A stretch of 64,000 nucleotides of DNA from Hysterium pulicare CBS 123377 (taxonomy: Eukaryota > Ascomycota > Dothideomycetes > Hysteriales > Hysteriaceae): assembly GCA_000467715.1 (NCBI GenBank), contig AJFK01000067.1, positions 40,871 through 104,870 of the forward strand. Direction: 5' to 3'. Below, piece after piece: positions 44,956-57,943 of this stretch. The stretch's first letter is position 1. Each line of letters starts with the position of its first letter. The notes under the pieces are model-generated. The model ran no database searches. It was not told where the DNA came from and was given only the letters and a program-made list of their open reading frames with translations. The position numbers and the translations under genes are program-made.

Positions 44956-45180
44956 TTACAATTCATCCAACTCAAATTCCAGCGCCACATCCTCGGAGCA
45001 ATCCGTGCAATAGTAGTTTGAGAAGCCGCCACAGGTGACCTGCATATTCTTGCACATGTCGATGCTCCAAGCGTCGTAGGAGTATCCCGACAAGAGCCGA
45101 CCTTGACAGACTTCGATGCTGTTGGCCCAGATGTAGTAGTCATGGTTGCAGTAGTACCAGGAGTAGGTGTAGGAGCACAT
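44956..45180 (-). CDS. Small Cys/Tyr/Trp-rich protein, possible zinc-binding
   Basis: A 74-residue protein starts MCSYTYSWYYCNHDYY and ends in an acidic tail (EDVALEFELDEL). It has seven Cys, at residues 2, 11, 25, 43, 50, 58 and 61, with His13 close to Cys11 and a CxxC at 58-61, and an unusual number of Tyr and Trp. There is no signal peptide, so the Cys pattern suggests metal binding in the cytosol rather than a secreted disulfide peptide. I have an impression of similar short fungal proteins beginning MC-x-Y with a CNH motif, but cannot name a family. The frame extends upstream of this ATG for 16 codons without an earlier ATG. Confidence 0.55.
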   Translation of the reverse strand: MCSYTYSWYYCNHDYYIWANSIEVCQGRLLSGYSYDAWSIDMCKNMQVTCGGFSNYYCTDCSEDVALEFELDEL

Positions 45181-46789
45181 GTTGAGTTCTTTTATGGACT
45201 TTTGATAGTTGTTGGCAAGTTGAGGCAATTGGAAGTGGAAGGCTAGAGAATATGTATATATATGCTCTGTTACAATTGTTAGCTCTAATGCAAGGCAAGT
45301 AATTGAGTTCGAGTATGAAGGTGGGATTGCAGTCGCGCACTGCCTCTGTAAATGGTTCTAGACCGCAGGGTAGGATTATGCGGTTTCGTAGAAGGGCGAC
45401 AAGGCTGACAGATGCCTGGGGAGGAGTGGACCAACAGTATGAATGCTACTCACCAGGAACGTAGAAGTCACCAAGAATGCCACGCTGCGGGAGACAAGAG
45501 AAGTCAAGTCAATTCGTCCGTAGAGAGTGAAATGCGTGAATCAATCACGACAGGTTCTTCAAATACCTAGCTTGCCAGATGCGCCTCAATCTTCCCTTCT
45601 CTTGAATATAAGCTGACAACTTCAACAACGAAACTCGGCGAGCGTCTAGACGTCTCTCTCTTTCTTTTGTACAATCAAACCCGAGAAATCCCTTTATTAC
45701 GCCAAGGCCTAGATGTAGGGGAACAAAGGACCCTACTTATACCTCTTTGTTCAAACCCGATAACGCTACCGCCGCCGTTCCAGCTCCACCTTCCATGCAT
45801 GGAGCACGAGGAAGAAGCTCGGAATATTACCCTTGATAAGTAAATTAAAGTGAGGCGGTCCTTGTCCAGGCCAGCCAGTCCGTCCGTCGCCCGCCCGCTG
45901 TCAGCGACTTGTTCTCTGCTGCATGCAGGACTCGCGTGCTCCCCGCGACTCACCGTCCATCCCACACTTCAGCTCTCCACTGCTTCGACTGCCTTCCGCG
46001 CGCCCTCTTTCTCAATTGATAATCCCCTTCACAGAAACCGAACATCGGAGTCCAACGTCAGCGCATATCTCTAAAGGACTAATTGCCTGAAGTCGAGTTG
46101 CACTGGAAAACGGATGCCGCGAATTCCGAGCAACGGAGCCACGAGCTCGTTCGACCCTGGATCAGCATTGTCGCCAGAAACGACGCAGGGTCCACGCTAA
46201 CGGCCTTTTTATGGGTCTGCAAGCCGGGGAACGGGCGATTGGCGGGTCCAACAGAGAGGTATGCGAAGACATTCACGCTGACCGCTTTGCGTTATGTTTT
46301 GGGGCGTTGCAGATATAGGTCGACTTTTTTGGCTGGAGCGGTCGAAATGCCTGTCGTGAGACGGGTGGAATGGAGGCGAGTGCATATGGGCTGCGCTGAG
46401 TTTGTGGGCGTCCTGGGGAACTGAGGCTGAAGATAAGGTACCTATTCTCGAGCGTTTTACCCACGAGGCTCGAGGGGGCGGTCGCCACAGATCCCTCTTG
46501 GTTGACATATCGATCCACATCCTCTCAACTTCTTAATGATCTCCTAACATTTAAAGTCCCCACAACAATTCTCTCTGAGACAGGTACACTACCTAATCAG
46601 TTCCATCGCTTTTATCGATAGTCAGCAAGCCGGTTTCCGATTCGCTAACCCAGGATACGCAATGATCACTAAGACCACCGAGCGTGAGGCCGTACATTCA
46701 CCATCCTCACACCGCCAGGCAAACCAACGTGTCGAGGCCTGAGTGCACGTCGCTTGTCTTATCCGCTTCCAACTCAGAAGACCACGTTC
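45181..46789. other. Intergenic region of 1.6 kb
   Basis: No gene is recognised. A run of alternating tatata bases lies near 45252-45264, close upstream of the small Cys-rich gene. A plus-strand frame at 46083-46424 (113 codons) has no recognisable features. A GTAT tetranucleotide tract is present near 46825-46840, just inside the next entry. Confidence 0.45.
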
Positions 46790-47264
46790 TCAATCCCGAC
46801 TCGTTCCGAAGAGGGCGTTGTGCATGTATGTATGTATGTACATGAAGCAACTGCGATGTAGCTGCTCGTGCATAACGGCGAGTGTCTGGCCAACATGGTA
46901 CTCCCACTTTTGTTGAGTGGTCCTTGAATAGAGAGTTGTTTGGCGTATGAGGTACTCTTGAAAAGTAAAGGCAGTCTTTCTCAACTCATTCATCACGCTC
47001 CTGACTTACCCAATGCTTCAAAGTTCCAACACAGCCGAAACCCTGACTCAATTGCATCTCCCAGTCTTCCAAAGCGCCGTACCTGGCCCTCAACATCTGA
47101 ATACAACTGATAAGCATTATTCCCCGAGACAGTATACAGAGAGTAGTCATCAGGATAACGTGTAAACGCCGGCGATACCGTCGGCCCGGCGACAATACCA
47201 TGCCAAGATTCACGACAGGCGAAATGACGGTTATTTCCCAGAGCCGGAAGAGATCGGAACGCAT
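46790..47264 (-). CDS. Doubtful two-exon gene for a 139-residue protein
   Basis: Exon 47264-47010 reads from an ATG to a good GTAAGT donor, and exon 46954-46790 follows after a 55 nt intron in phase 0. The product has one hydrophobic segment (LHVILMTTLCILSRGIMLISCI) in its first half and an amphipathic second part. No family is recognised. The splice is plausible but the acceptor (AAGAG) is weak, and the last codons run through a GTAT simple repeat, so this may be chance or a decayed gene. Confidence 0.3.
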
Positions 47265-47458
47265 TTTGTGCTATGTTAGGGAATTAGGGTAAAGTAGGAA
47301 TGATGATGGATCTGGCTGTTGAGAGGTCGCGTGACATCCTTCGGATGGGTGTAATGATGTCTACTTATGTAGGAACGGAGCTGATGAAGGGAAGGAAGGT
47401 AGCTCAATTCTTCGACGGGATCTTCCATCTATGTTCCGCAAGAGGTCGTTCAAGCTTA

Positions 47459-47540
47459 TCCACACGCTCAACATAGTTCAAGATTAGTCACACGCTCAAC
47501 ATTGTTCCATCGAACACACGCTCAAGTTCAACTATGTCAA
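47459..47540. repeat. Three imperfect direct repeats of an ACACGCTCAA-containing unit
   Basis: The word CACGCTCAA occurs three times within about 80 bp, each followed by an imperfect continuation of the CATxGTTC type, with spacing near 25-30 bp. It lies 3' of the mitochondrial carrier gene and upstream of the doubtful 46790-47264 gene. Confidence 0.6.
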
Positions 47541-47676
47541 TAGGGTTGATGCGAAGATGCAAGCTCAAAGGCTTAAAGTTACGTTACAAATATATATCCA
47601 GTTCCCATGACCAACATAATGCGCCCAAAGCTGTGTTACGCCCAGACGCAAGAAAGGAGAAAGGAAAGAGAGTCCA

Positions 47677-49127
47677 TCAGATTTGGGCTTCCCGTAGAAG
47701 GCGCTCGTCAACTTCCAAGCGATTGATACGTTTCTTCGTGAACTCGAACGCTGAGAAAAAGATGGCATTGACGACGCAGGAACGACTCATTGAGACACCA
47801 AGACCTAGCCTGCAGTCAGTTGCCCGGTGCGATTGCGGGGAGTGAGCGAATGGACTAACCTCGATACATGCGCGGATTGAAGAATTGAATTTTCGGCCTT
47901 GACGCTATGTCTCTACCGCTAGTCAAGCAATTTCTCTGGTAGATGCTCTTCGCTGAGTCGATGGGATATATCTAACATACTTGTCAGTATCAAATTGCGA
48001 CTGGCTGGATGAGATGAACGTACACATGCCCAGCTAACGAGACCACATAAGCCGCCAGCAGTAACAACAGCTAGGGGTGTTGTTGGAGAATTTCCTCGAG
48101 CATTGGCTAGTAGCTGTTTCGCGCTTTCGTACGTAATGAAATAGATTCCAGTGCCAATTGTGTCACGCACTATGTAAAATCAGCTTGGAGTACCAGACTA
48201 ACGCGAGTTAAGACATACGCATATGCAAATGGAAACCGGAGTAGAGGCCTCGGAAACCTCTATGCCTTATGAGATTCTGCGCCGTCTTGATCGTCCCTAG
48301 GTTTTGATAACTTTTACTTATTGTTTCGTTCGCCTTTGTACCCTCCCCCTTTCTGTCTGCCATCAACACTGAGATTTGAGCACTGAGCTTGGTCAATTCA
48401 AAGGGGCCTAAAAATAATCGTGTCAGTCATTCCTATCGACCCATTCTATCAATGTTGCCTGTTTCCTTACATGCAATAGCTGTTATACACGCTCCAGCCG
48501 CTGCGCCTGCAAGTCCAAAACATGTAACGGTAGAGATGGTTGGCAGGGCATCTTTCGTATTAGCAATTACCAGCGGAGAGCTTCCAGTTGCTCTGTAGAT
48601 CATATCATCGAGGGCATATTTGGATTTTTGGTATATGGAGAAGGAGACCGTCCGAACTAAGGTGATGCTTGCCAGGGGCGACCAAACACCTTTAAGGTCC
48701 AAATTAGCAAAAGCAGCCAGGGGATTTGGTGGGGTTCGTGAGCATACCGCGCCAGAATCCATGAAAGCCTTCAGTCTTGTAGGTGTGCCGTACGCAGTCG
48801 GGAAATGAATTGAACTTGTATCTGAAGTAGAGTAAGAAGGGGTCCCCGCCGTCATAGCATGCGAAATACATACGCTTGCATTCGGGTTTTCACAGAGTCC
48901 AGGGGGTACTGCCAACCTTTATCAGTATTTTTCATGACCATGTCATCATACAATGGAGTTCATACAGCGACAAAAGTAGATAATAGACTGCTGGAGCTGG
49001 CTGCGACCTCTGTTCGATATCTTTTGGTCCATCGCTTTGACTGCTCGCTCAACAAGACGGCTCTCGAGACCTGCAGAGCGTCTTGGTGATGGGACATATT
49101 ACGGGGTTCATCTCCTGTTTCGGGCAT
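47677..49127 (-). CDS. Mitochondrial carrier family (SLC25) transporter
   Basis: Eight exons (49127-48966, 48908-48874, 48821-48748, 48689-48471, 48407-48219, 48169-48024, 47971-47860, 47804-47677) give 354 residues. The three tandem carrier repeats each carry the Px[DE]xx[KR] signature: YPLDSVKTRMQ, CPFELTKLSAQ and YPIDSAKSIYQ. Between them are the expected GFWRG, GFRGLYSGFHLHMLRDTIGT and MYRGLGVSMSRSCVVNAIFF helices. The inner-membrane carrier would have six transmembrane helices. The first 40 residues are polar and precede helix 1 (AASSSSLLSTFVAYPLDS). Exon 2 is only 35 nt. The resemblance is to the basic amino-acid/carnitine side of the family, but the substrate contact residues were not checked, so no substrate is assigned. 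Start: the first ATG in frame; upstream codons are TTG. Confidence 0.9.
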
Positions 49128-50374
49128 ACTGGCTATCGCTAGCTGTTGAAGACGTGAAGTCCTCAAGGCAATCGCGATAAGGCCAGTAGCCAAGTGTGCT
49201 CCATCAAGACCGTCTTCAGTCCTCCTCTGATCAAACTGGTGTCTGCCAGCTCAAGATGGTCCGTTTGTTGAGAGTTGGGGGTCTGGGTGGGAGGACGACA
49301 ATGGCAATTGGGTTGCTGGCTAGGTGTGGTGGATTGAGATTGGGGAGAAGTGCGATGCAGGATGATGGAATGGTGGTGGGGTATCGAGCCAACCTTTGTG
49401 TAACGCGAAAAGCTCCCTAATGGGATTGGAATGGGGGCTCTGATTGGCAACTGGGCAAACGATCGTCAATGAAACAATACTGTAAGCTGTTTGATTTGCC
49501 TTGATGTCTCCTAGTTCGGATGGGCTTGCTTTGGAAGATTAACCAAATTCGCGCGCATACAACACTGCGAACAGAGGCACGAGCAAGACAGACGCTGGGT
49601 CAAGAAGTCACGCAGCTCAGCATATACCTTCACACCTTTCCGAAGCAGTCCAGCTCCTCTTCCTTCACTTTGTGAGAGACAATTGGAATGTTTCGCAGAC
49701 GGAGGTGCTTTCAATCTAGATGCGGGGAAACAAGCGGGCATGTGAAAGCTAAGAAGCATATTAAGGATGACGATATTCCTTCAACCAATGACATTCTTGT
49801 TGCACCACACCTCAAACGTTGCGTTGAAATGGTCAGATCATCGTTCGAGCGAGAAAGCCATTTCATTTCCAAATACAACGTGTTAGGGTCCGGAAGGTTG
49901 GTCAGCATAAGATTTGCGGTTGGTTAGTCAGAGCTCACAATATATCATGCAGGTCCAAGGATATTAGCATGAAGCTATCCTCCATCTACTGTGATGAATT
50001 GAAGTATAGCTCTGTCAAAGAATACCGGCACAGGATTGAGCTTTTTAGCTTTAAAAGTTTATCAATACTTGGATTTCGGCATACTAGATGATTTTCTCCC
50101 ACCGACTTCCATGCATTATCAACATGTCAACAACATGGTTGAGTAGAATCCTGGATGTCAACTCGAGGACCGTCTGCAATCGCAGTTGCCTTGAAGTAAT
50201 GAGATTATCTGAGACTTCCAGATGTTTTAGGTTTGGTGAACCCGGACTCCGCCCGCATATAGCATACGGTATGAACCTTAATGCTGCGGTATATTTCTCA
50301 ATTGGGCTGAGTTTTTTTCAATCCATCCTATATGAGTTTTGCCTGGTCTCCGACTTTTTGGCCGTACTTCTCCA
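49128..50374. other. Intergenic region of 1.2 kb
   Basis: It includes the promoter of the carrier gene and the 3' flank of the small membrane protein gene. The frame at 50088-50570 (+) overlaps that gene antisense and has no recognisable content. Confidence 0.45.
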
Positions 50375-50909
50375 CTACTTATCCTTCCCCATCAACCTCC
50401 GCAACCTGACCTCCTCTTCTGACATCCTCTCTACTGCCTCATTGGCAGCACCCTCCGTAGCAGCGCCCTCACTTTTCTTTCCCCTCACCCTCCGTAAATC
50501 ACCCTTCAGAGCCTCCCCGAATGCGCCGCGATCGTTATCCAGCCTCTCGCGCTGCCCATGTCGTCTTTGACTTTCATTATGCCAACTAATTTGTCCGCCG
50601 TCCGCCTCTCGATGTTTTTGCGCATTCATTTTCGCTGCTTGTATTGAAGTTCTTGCATAGACGAACAGAAGACTGGCCATCGTAAACGCAGCGAGAGGGG
50701 CGACGACTGTCTAGAAAGTGTTAGCACATGGGCAGCCAGAGCTAAAGATGCCGAATAGAAGACTGGACTGAGAAGAGAGGGGGTAATCTGAGGCTACGTA
50801 CTCGAGGATTGATTCTCCCCCTGTGCACTCGTGCTGAAGGAGAGGGGAGTGAGCTCGGTGCTTCGGAGACCTTGTCTGCAGAACGTGGCATTGACAGCCT
50901 GCCGCCCAT
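50375..50909 (-). CDS. Small single-pass membrane protein, conserved-looking, uncharacterised
   Basis: Two exons, 50909-50798 and 50706-50375, with a 91 nt intron, give 147 residues. The N-terminal 37 residues are rich in Ser, Pro and Arg (SARVHRGRINPRV), then a single membrane segment LVAPLAAFTMASLLFVYARTSI at about 38-59 follows. The long C-terminal part is charged and helical, beginning KMNAQKHREADGGQISWHN and ending in an acidic/basic SEEEVRLRRLMGKDK. The basic N-terminus plus one helix would fit a mitochondrial inner-membrane or other organellar protein with a soluble tail; that is inference. The segment after the helix looks constrained, which supports a real gene. Confidence 0.65.
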
Positions 50910-51501
50910 TGTGAATATTTGAAATATCAGATCCAGCGGGGCACGTGGAGTGGCAAAGGTTGGAGCTGTCGGAGCTACTCGAGTGGGATGCTGGAGAGGG
51001 TACGATTTACGACGGGGTGCAGCACGCAGACAACGGGCGTCGGCTAAGCATTGCTGTGCGAGGAGCTTAAGCCTAAGCTGTAAATGGCCGGTGAGATGAT
51101 ATGGAATCTCACAAGCCTTGGGGCGCGTTGTTTGTGGCAACGAGATGCGAGCTGCAGACGACATGGATGGGGTAAGGCAACATGAATCGTATATTTCGAG
51201 CACGGACGCCTCGATTTGTCGAAAATGTTTCCGTCATCCCGCGGTCGCGCCCCTCTGCCAATGACAAAGATTCTCGCATCGACTTCCAGGGCTGCAACAT
51301 AGACCATTCACCGTACCTATCTTCTTGCATGCATATCCTCCTATCTTTCAGCTGGCCGATTTGTGTTCTTCCACTCGTTTCTGGTAGGAGAGAGAGGCGC
51401 ACTACGCCGAATTGGAGGATTACTAACACACTGAAGGTCCTTGTCCTTAGATCTTGCGTCATTATATAAAGCTGCATCGTGCTCTCTTCATCGTTGCCTA
51501 G
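50910..51501. promoter_or_regulatory. Divergent intergenic region between the small membrane protein and glutathione reductase genes
   Basis: This 0.6 kb stretch holds both promoters. A TATA-like ATTATATAAA lies at about 51461-51470, roughly 35 bp before the first glutathione reductase ATG, so most transcripts could start close to or even after that ATG. No clear antioxidant-response site could be named. Confidence 0.45.
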
Positions 51502-53283
<1,782 letters not shown>

Positions 53284-54201
53284 TTTCCGTGTCATCGTTT
53301 ATATATCATAGATCCCGTGCTCATAGATTTTCAAGCAATGTTATACTCGCAAACATCCTCTTTGACGGGATACATATAAATGAATAAGAACATGCAATTT
53401 ACGGATGCCACTCTTTTTTACAATGAAGAGATTTGTTCAGAGAAGGAAGATGTCATACACTTACGTGTCTTAGTTTTCTAACGTTCAATCTCACCCCTTT
53501 TCTCCACTACTCTTAATCACGCTGCTCAAACCTAATGGAACAAAAGCGCGTAGTCTTCAATTGCAAAGATCTACTCAGGCGCTATCACGGAGCTCGAATA
53601 GCTTCGTACATGGGGATGACCTTAGCATAGGTGGGCACATCCATCATGCGAAGGTATCGAGGTTACAATTCCACTGATTCATTTTCCACGCCATCCAGAA
53701 ATACACGGGTAACATACCGCTTAAGGTAAACACGTAAACGTGCGGAAGGGGAAGAAGAGAGTATCATAAATTCACTGAAATTCCCTTTAGGTCGTCAAGT
53801 TTCCTCATTACTAATAGTACAAATACAATGCCATAAATGGGGTATATCCTGACTTTGCTTTCCGTTTTTTTCGCTCCTCGTCATGAAAGGTTTTTACAAT
53901 CCCCCTCTTCTATTATGTTTTTCATAGTCCCGATCCAACCGAAACCGTTCCCAATGGAAATAGCGCCAACTGGAAGTACGCCAAACCTCCTATTCCCGTC
54001 CTTTTCCGTGAAGACAGTTCGACTCCAAAATACAAGTGCCCATGCGCGGTGGCTTTGAGCCAATTCGAACAAGCGGCATCGGCCGATGTTACTCTTCCCT
54101 ACTTTTTTGTCCCGATGCTGAGACCCCTCTCCTTTTCATGCGCCCGAGATCATGGCCTGGTACTGCAGTGTGAAGTTTTATTCCTCATACTAGCTTCCGA
54201 C
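53284..54201. other. Convergent 3' flanks of GLR1 and the Zn2Cys6 regulator
   Basis: No gene is seen in this 0.9 kb. Both neighbouring genes end here. Plus-strand frames at 53837-54058 and 54049-54429 lack any family signature, and the latter is antisense to the regulator. Confidence 0.5.
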
Positions 54202-57008
54202 TCAGCCCGGTCCCCCAGCCGTACTCAGAAAGAAATCCAACTCGCTTGGCCCGCCTCTATTCTGCTCATTCTCCGCCAACTGCTCCAGCAAGCTCAGGAA
54301 AGGATCCTTATCCGGATCTGTATGCGTAGACCCACTGGCGCTAGCCCCGCCAGGCGTCGGCTGCTGGTCATACGGCGTCGGCATGCTGAGCATCGGGTCG
54401 AAAGAAGAGGCATCCTGCGTAGGGTCTAGTTGGGGAAGAGCGGAGAAGCTAAAGGATGGCGAGAAGGTGAGGACAGCGTTGGCGTTGTTGTGAGGATTGG
54501 CGCTGCTGGGGGGAGTGAAGTTGCTAAGCTGGCTTTGTTGCGTGTGTTCGGCGGCTTTGGTTGTGTTAGTCGGTGTGGCATTTGGATTATTGTTGGATTG
54601 GTAGTCCCTGTCTTCATGTATAGAGGTGATAGATGTCTTGGGTGTAGGGATTGGTGGTGGTGGTTTAGGTCCGCTGGCTGTGACTCGCCGTTTCTTAGTT
54701 GGCTGGCCATTTGGATAGTGATGCGATGATGGTAGGGGTTGTTGTGGGAACGTGTTCATGTTCATCATGCTTGGACCCATGTAGAGGCTGTTGCGTTGAT
54801 CGAGGTTGTATGTAGATAGGCTGGAGTATGTTGTTAGCATGGTGGCCCCATACGATATACCGATGGTTGACATGGCCAGGCAAATATAGCAAGGTTGATG
54901 GAAGTATAAGAACAGATGGCGGAACACTTACCTTTCATGGACAGCTTCGACCCGGATTTCGCTGAATGTGACATGAGCTCCGTCAAAGACCTGTCCCGGA
55001 TATCGATCGAAAAAATCCTCTAATTGAAAGACAGGGGAGAAGCGCATTGGATTGCTGGCTAAAGATTTGACAAGTTCAGTATGGCATCCGTAAATGGTCT
55101 GCAGCGTTTCGCGTTGGTGCTGGACGCCTGCCCATATGAATCGCAATTCAGAAAGCTGGTGCATCTCCCTTGATAGGAACTCTGCACTAGCAGAGAAGAC
55201 TTCTCCTTCTCGTCCTGGATAATGTGCGCCATGAACATGAATTGTGCCTGCAGTGCACACGCAGTAACCCACAAAGGCGGGCCAGTCGATTATAGAGGAT
55301 GCTCTTCCTATTTCGACTAGTTCCGCAATCGCATTCGCGTGGAGGAAACATAAATTTGTCGCTTCAATCTGCCAGGATTGGTGTTGTGAGTTTCCCGACA
55401 GTTCGGCAAGGTCAACCGGCAAAAATGGTCGATAGATGAGACAATGTATGAGGTGGTATATCAACTTGCTGAGGACTAATATCGTGCTGTCAGGCTGGCC
55501 GAATAAAGCTTCGATGGAAGTGAACGTATCTTGCGTCTCGGAGGCCCATATGTCTAGTTCCTGTCGTATCTTGGAGAGGTTTGAGAGCGAGTGCCAAGGA
55601 AAGTGGGAATCACCCTTGACGCCTCCAGCTGCGAGGTACCGATTTGTTATACCCAGGATCTTCGCTATGCCGATCAGCATACCCATGCTGCCTTGGCCAC
55701 CTTTACCCGACCCTGCCATGTACTGCAGATTGGAGCCGTTGGGAAAATAATCACCCTCAAGGAGCATGGAACCGGGGTGCAGTTGCCAGGATGGGAGTCG
55801 GAGGACAATGGATTCATCCGTGATTAATGATGGCCTCTTGGTGCCAGTTGCAGAGAATCGATCCATGAGATAGCACGACCAGAATAGTCTTCGTCGGCCC
55901 TCGCGTTCGGCGGGTGTCACTTTCATCGACAATGGCAATTCGCGGTGGAGGTCGAGCGCATATGCCATGCTCACAGCAGATGCTGTGCAAAGATTAGCGA
56001 GCATAGTGCGACACTACGGAGAATACCCACTGAGTAGCATGTACGTCTTCTTCCCCTTGCCGGCTTGGTAGCTCGCTTGGGAAAGAAGCAGGAGAGTCTG
56101 CAGGCCCTCGATTGTCGGTTCATCAATGTCAAGCTCCATCCGAGAGCGCCTTGCGTATTCTTGACCGATGCGCACAGCACCGTTATAGCCGCCAAAATGG
56201 GGAGAGTATCTGGGTGCGTTAGGCTGGGTTGTTCGGCAACATCATGTGATGTCACTTACCTCGCACTCATAGCATATATCGCGTAGGCCAAGAACGAGGG
56301 CAATTGATTGGTCTGCAGACGTTGCCTGATAGTTGCTTCATCAAGGATGTGATAAGGCTTGCCCTGGATTCTGGTGAAGTAGGTATCGAGGAGTAAGTCC
56401 GGGACAATTGTGGGCGTTGGCAAGCTGACTAGTTGTTAGTAAGACTTCTGAATACGACGGAGACGAACAAAAGCACCTAGGTTCAGTTGGCGAAAGCAGG
56501 TGGCAGGTCGAGTTACTGGGATTGGGCGCAATTTCGAGCAGAGGTCGTGGCGGTATCGAGCCATTATGGTTGGATTTGCTGTCGCTGTCCTGGCTCGTGG
56601 AGGAGTCCTGGTCTGGCAGAGATTCAGACTTCCCTTCGGAGTGCAGTCGCTTTTCTAGTCCATCGACTCGTTTCAATAAAGCTTCGAGGACGTCTGTCTT
56701 GGGTCCGCGCTTTTTAGGTACGGCGTCTATTCTATGATATCAGTATTCGTCGTGAGGCGGGGATGCCAACACGGCAATTGAGATAGCAGTACCGTAGATA
56801 CACGGGCAGGCAAACACTTGACAGGCCTCGCAGGTTGGACGTAAACGATTGCATTTGATCTGAGAGACAGTCAGTCAAAATCCAGGAGGTTGTTCAGAAT
56901 GGCTACCTTTCGCTTTCGGCAACTCTTGCAGTTCATCGACTCCCGAGGCTCGTTTGTGAGGCGGCGCGCCTGTGGTAGGCGGTCGATGCCAACCTGAGGT
57001 CTCGACAT
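54202..57008 (-). CDS. Zn2Cys6 fungal-specific transcription factor
   Basis: Seven exons (57008-56907, 56859-56793, 56726-56477, 56424-56260, 56209-56031, 55982-54932, 54820-54202) give 810 residues. The zinc cluster is canonical, C-x2-C-x6-C-x6-C-x2-C-x6-C, with Cys at 27, 30, 37, 44, 47 and 54 (CKSCRKRK, then [14 protein letters not shown]); an intron splits it. A basic linker ([10 protein letters not shown]) and a coiled coil ([15 protein letters not shown]) for dimerisation follow. The fungal-specific middle-homology domain runs from about 190 to 600, including [10 protein letters not shown] and [14 protein letters not shown]. The C-terminal 200 residues are disordered, rich in Pro, Asn, Ser and Gln, with a nuclear-signal-like KKRRV and a short acidic end, a likely activation region. 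An earlier ATG at 57095 is possible. The target pathway is not known. Confidence 0.9.
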
Positions 57009-57943
57009 TGAGGACTCCCGTAAACACAACGGCTCAAAGAAGATATGCGAGACGGCCTGTGGACAATTAGACGCATTGCTCACAGAGGGAGACAATCAGG
57101 TCAGTGACGGAGTGCACAGCGGGCGGCAGAGATGAGATCTCGTTGAAATTAAGGTATGCTGTCTCCCCACTCCCACCGGGCTGCCGGGGGTTGCAAGGCT
57201 ACAGGGGGCAGAGGTCTGCGGAGCCACTGCGCCCGATATGATTCAGTCGTCTTCTCCGCAGCAGTGAAGCCGCGCGCTGGACACAACGGCGAACGGCGAA
57301 CGGCCACATGACGATGGCAGAGGAGGGAGGGCTAAGCTCCACATGGCAGGACATCCTGCTCGCACCGCTTGGACCGCTACCAAACTGCCGCCAGCACTGC
57401 GAGGCCCCGGCCGTTGGGATGCCAGATGCGAAAGCGACCCTGACCAGCCACAGATTGCTGTCGTAACCGTTGGCGGACCGAGGTGCAGCAGTCCGGCCCT
57501 GCTCAATTTCCTGGGTGTGCTGTGGTGGTGCAATCTAAATCGCCGCGCGATATTGATTGGACTAAGCCCATCCGTCATGGGCTCCGCGAAGCCTTCTGGA
57601 ACCTCCTCCCTCTCGCATCAAAATCCGGGGTAGTCCTTTTACCTGGTACGTGATGCTGCAGGCTGACACAACGACAATGCCTGAAAAGCTGGTTTCTATC
57701 CAGGGACGGAAGGTGTCCATGGTCGGCATTGCGGTGGTGTCACCGTACGGGTCCTTTGTCAAACCTCCGCGATCCTGGATCAAATACCTCATTGTGGCTG
57801 CAGCCATCGTTTTAGGTTATATACAATATGTGGGAATGGTATGTAGGTGAAGGGAGACATGCGTCTAATATGACAAAGTAGTGCGAGATCAGCTCGTCCT
57901 TCATACCACCCTTCATGCGCCGAGGAAATTGAGTGTGGAAGAA
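57009..57943. promoter_or_regulatory. Intergenic region between the quinate-repressor-like gene and the Zn2Cys6 regulator
   Basis: It holds the promoter of the regulator and the 3' flank of the repressor-like gene. The part 57160-57600 is GC-rich, giving chance open frames on both strands. No coding content is recognised. Confidence 0.45.

Noticed and set aside
49163-49450. Frame starting MPIRAPIPIPLG upstream of the mitochondrial carrier
   Set aside because: It is in a different frame from the carrier, ends before it and has no splice that joins it; considered a leader shadow.
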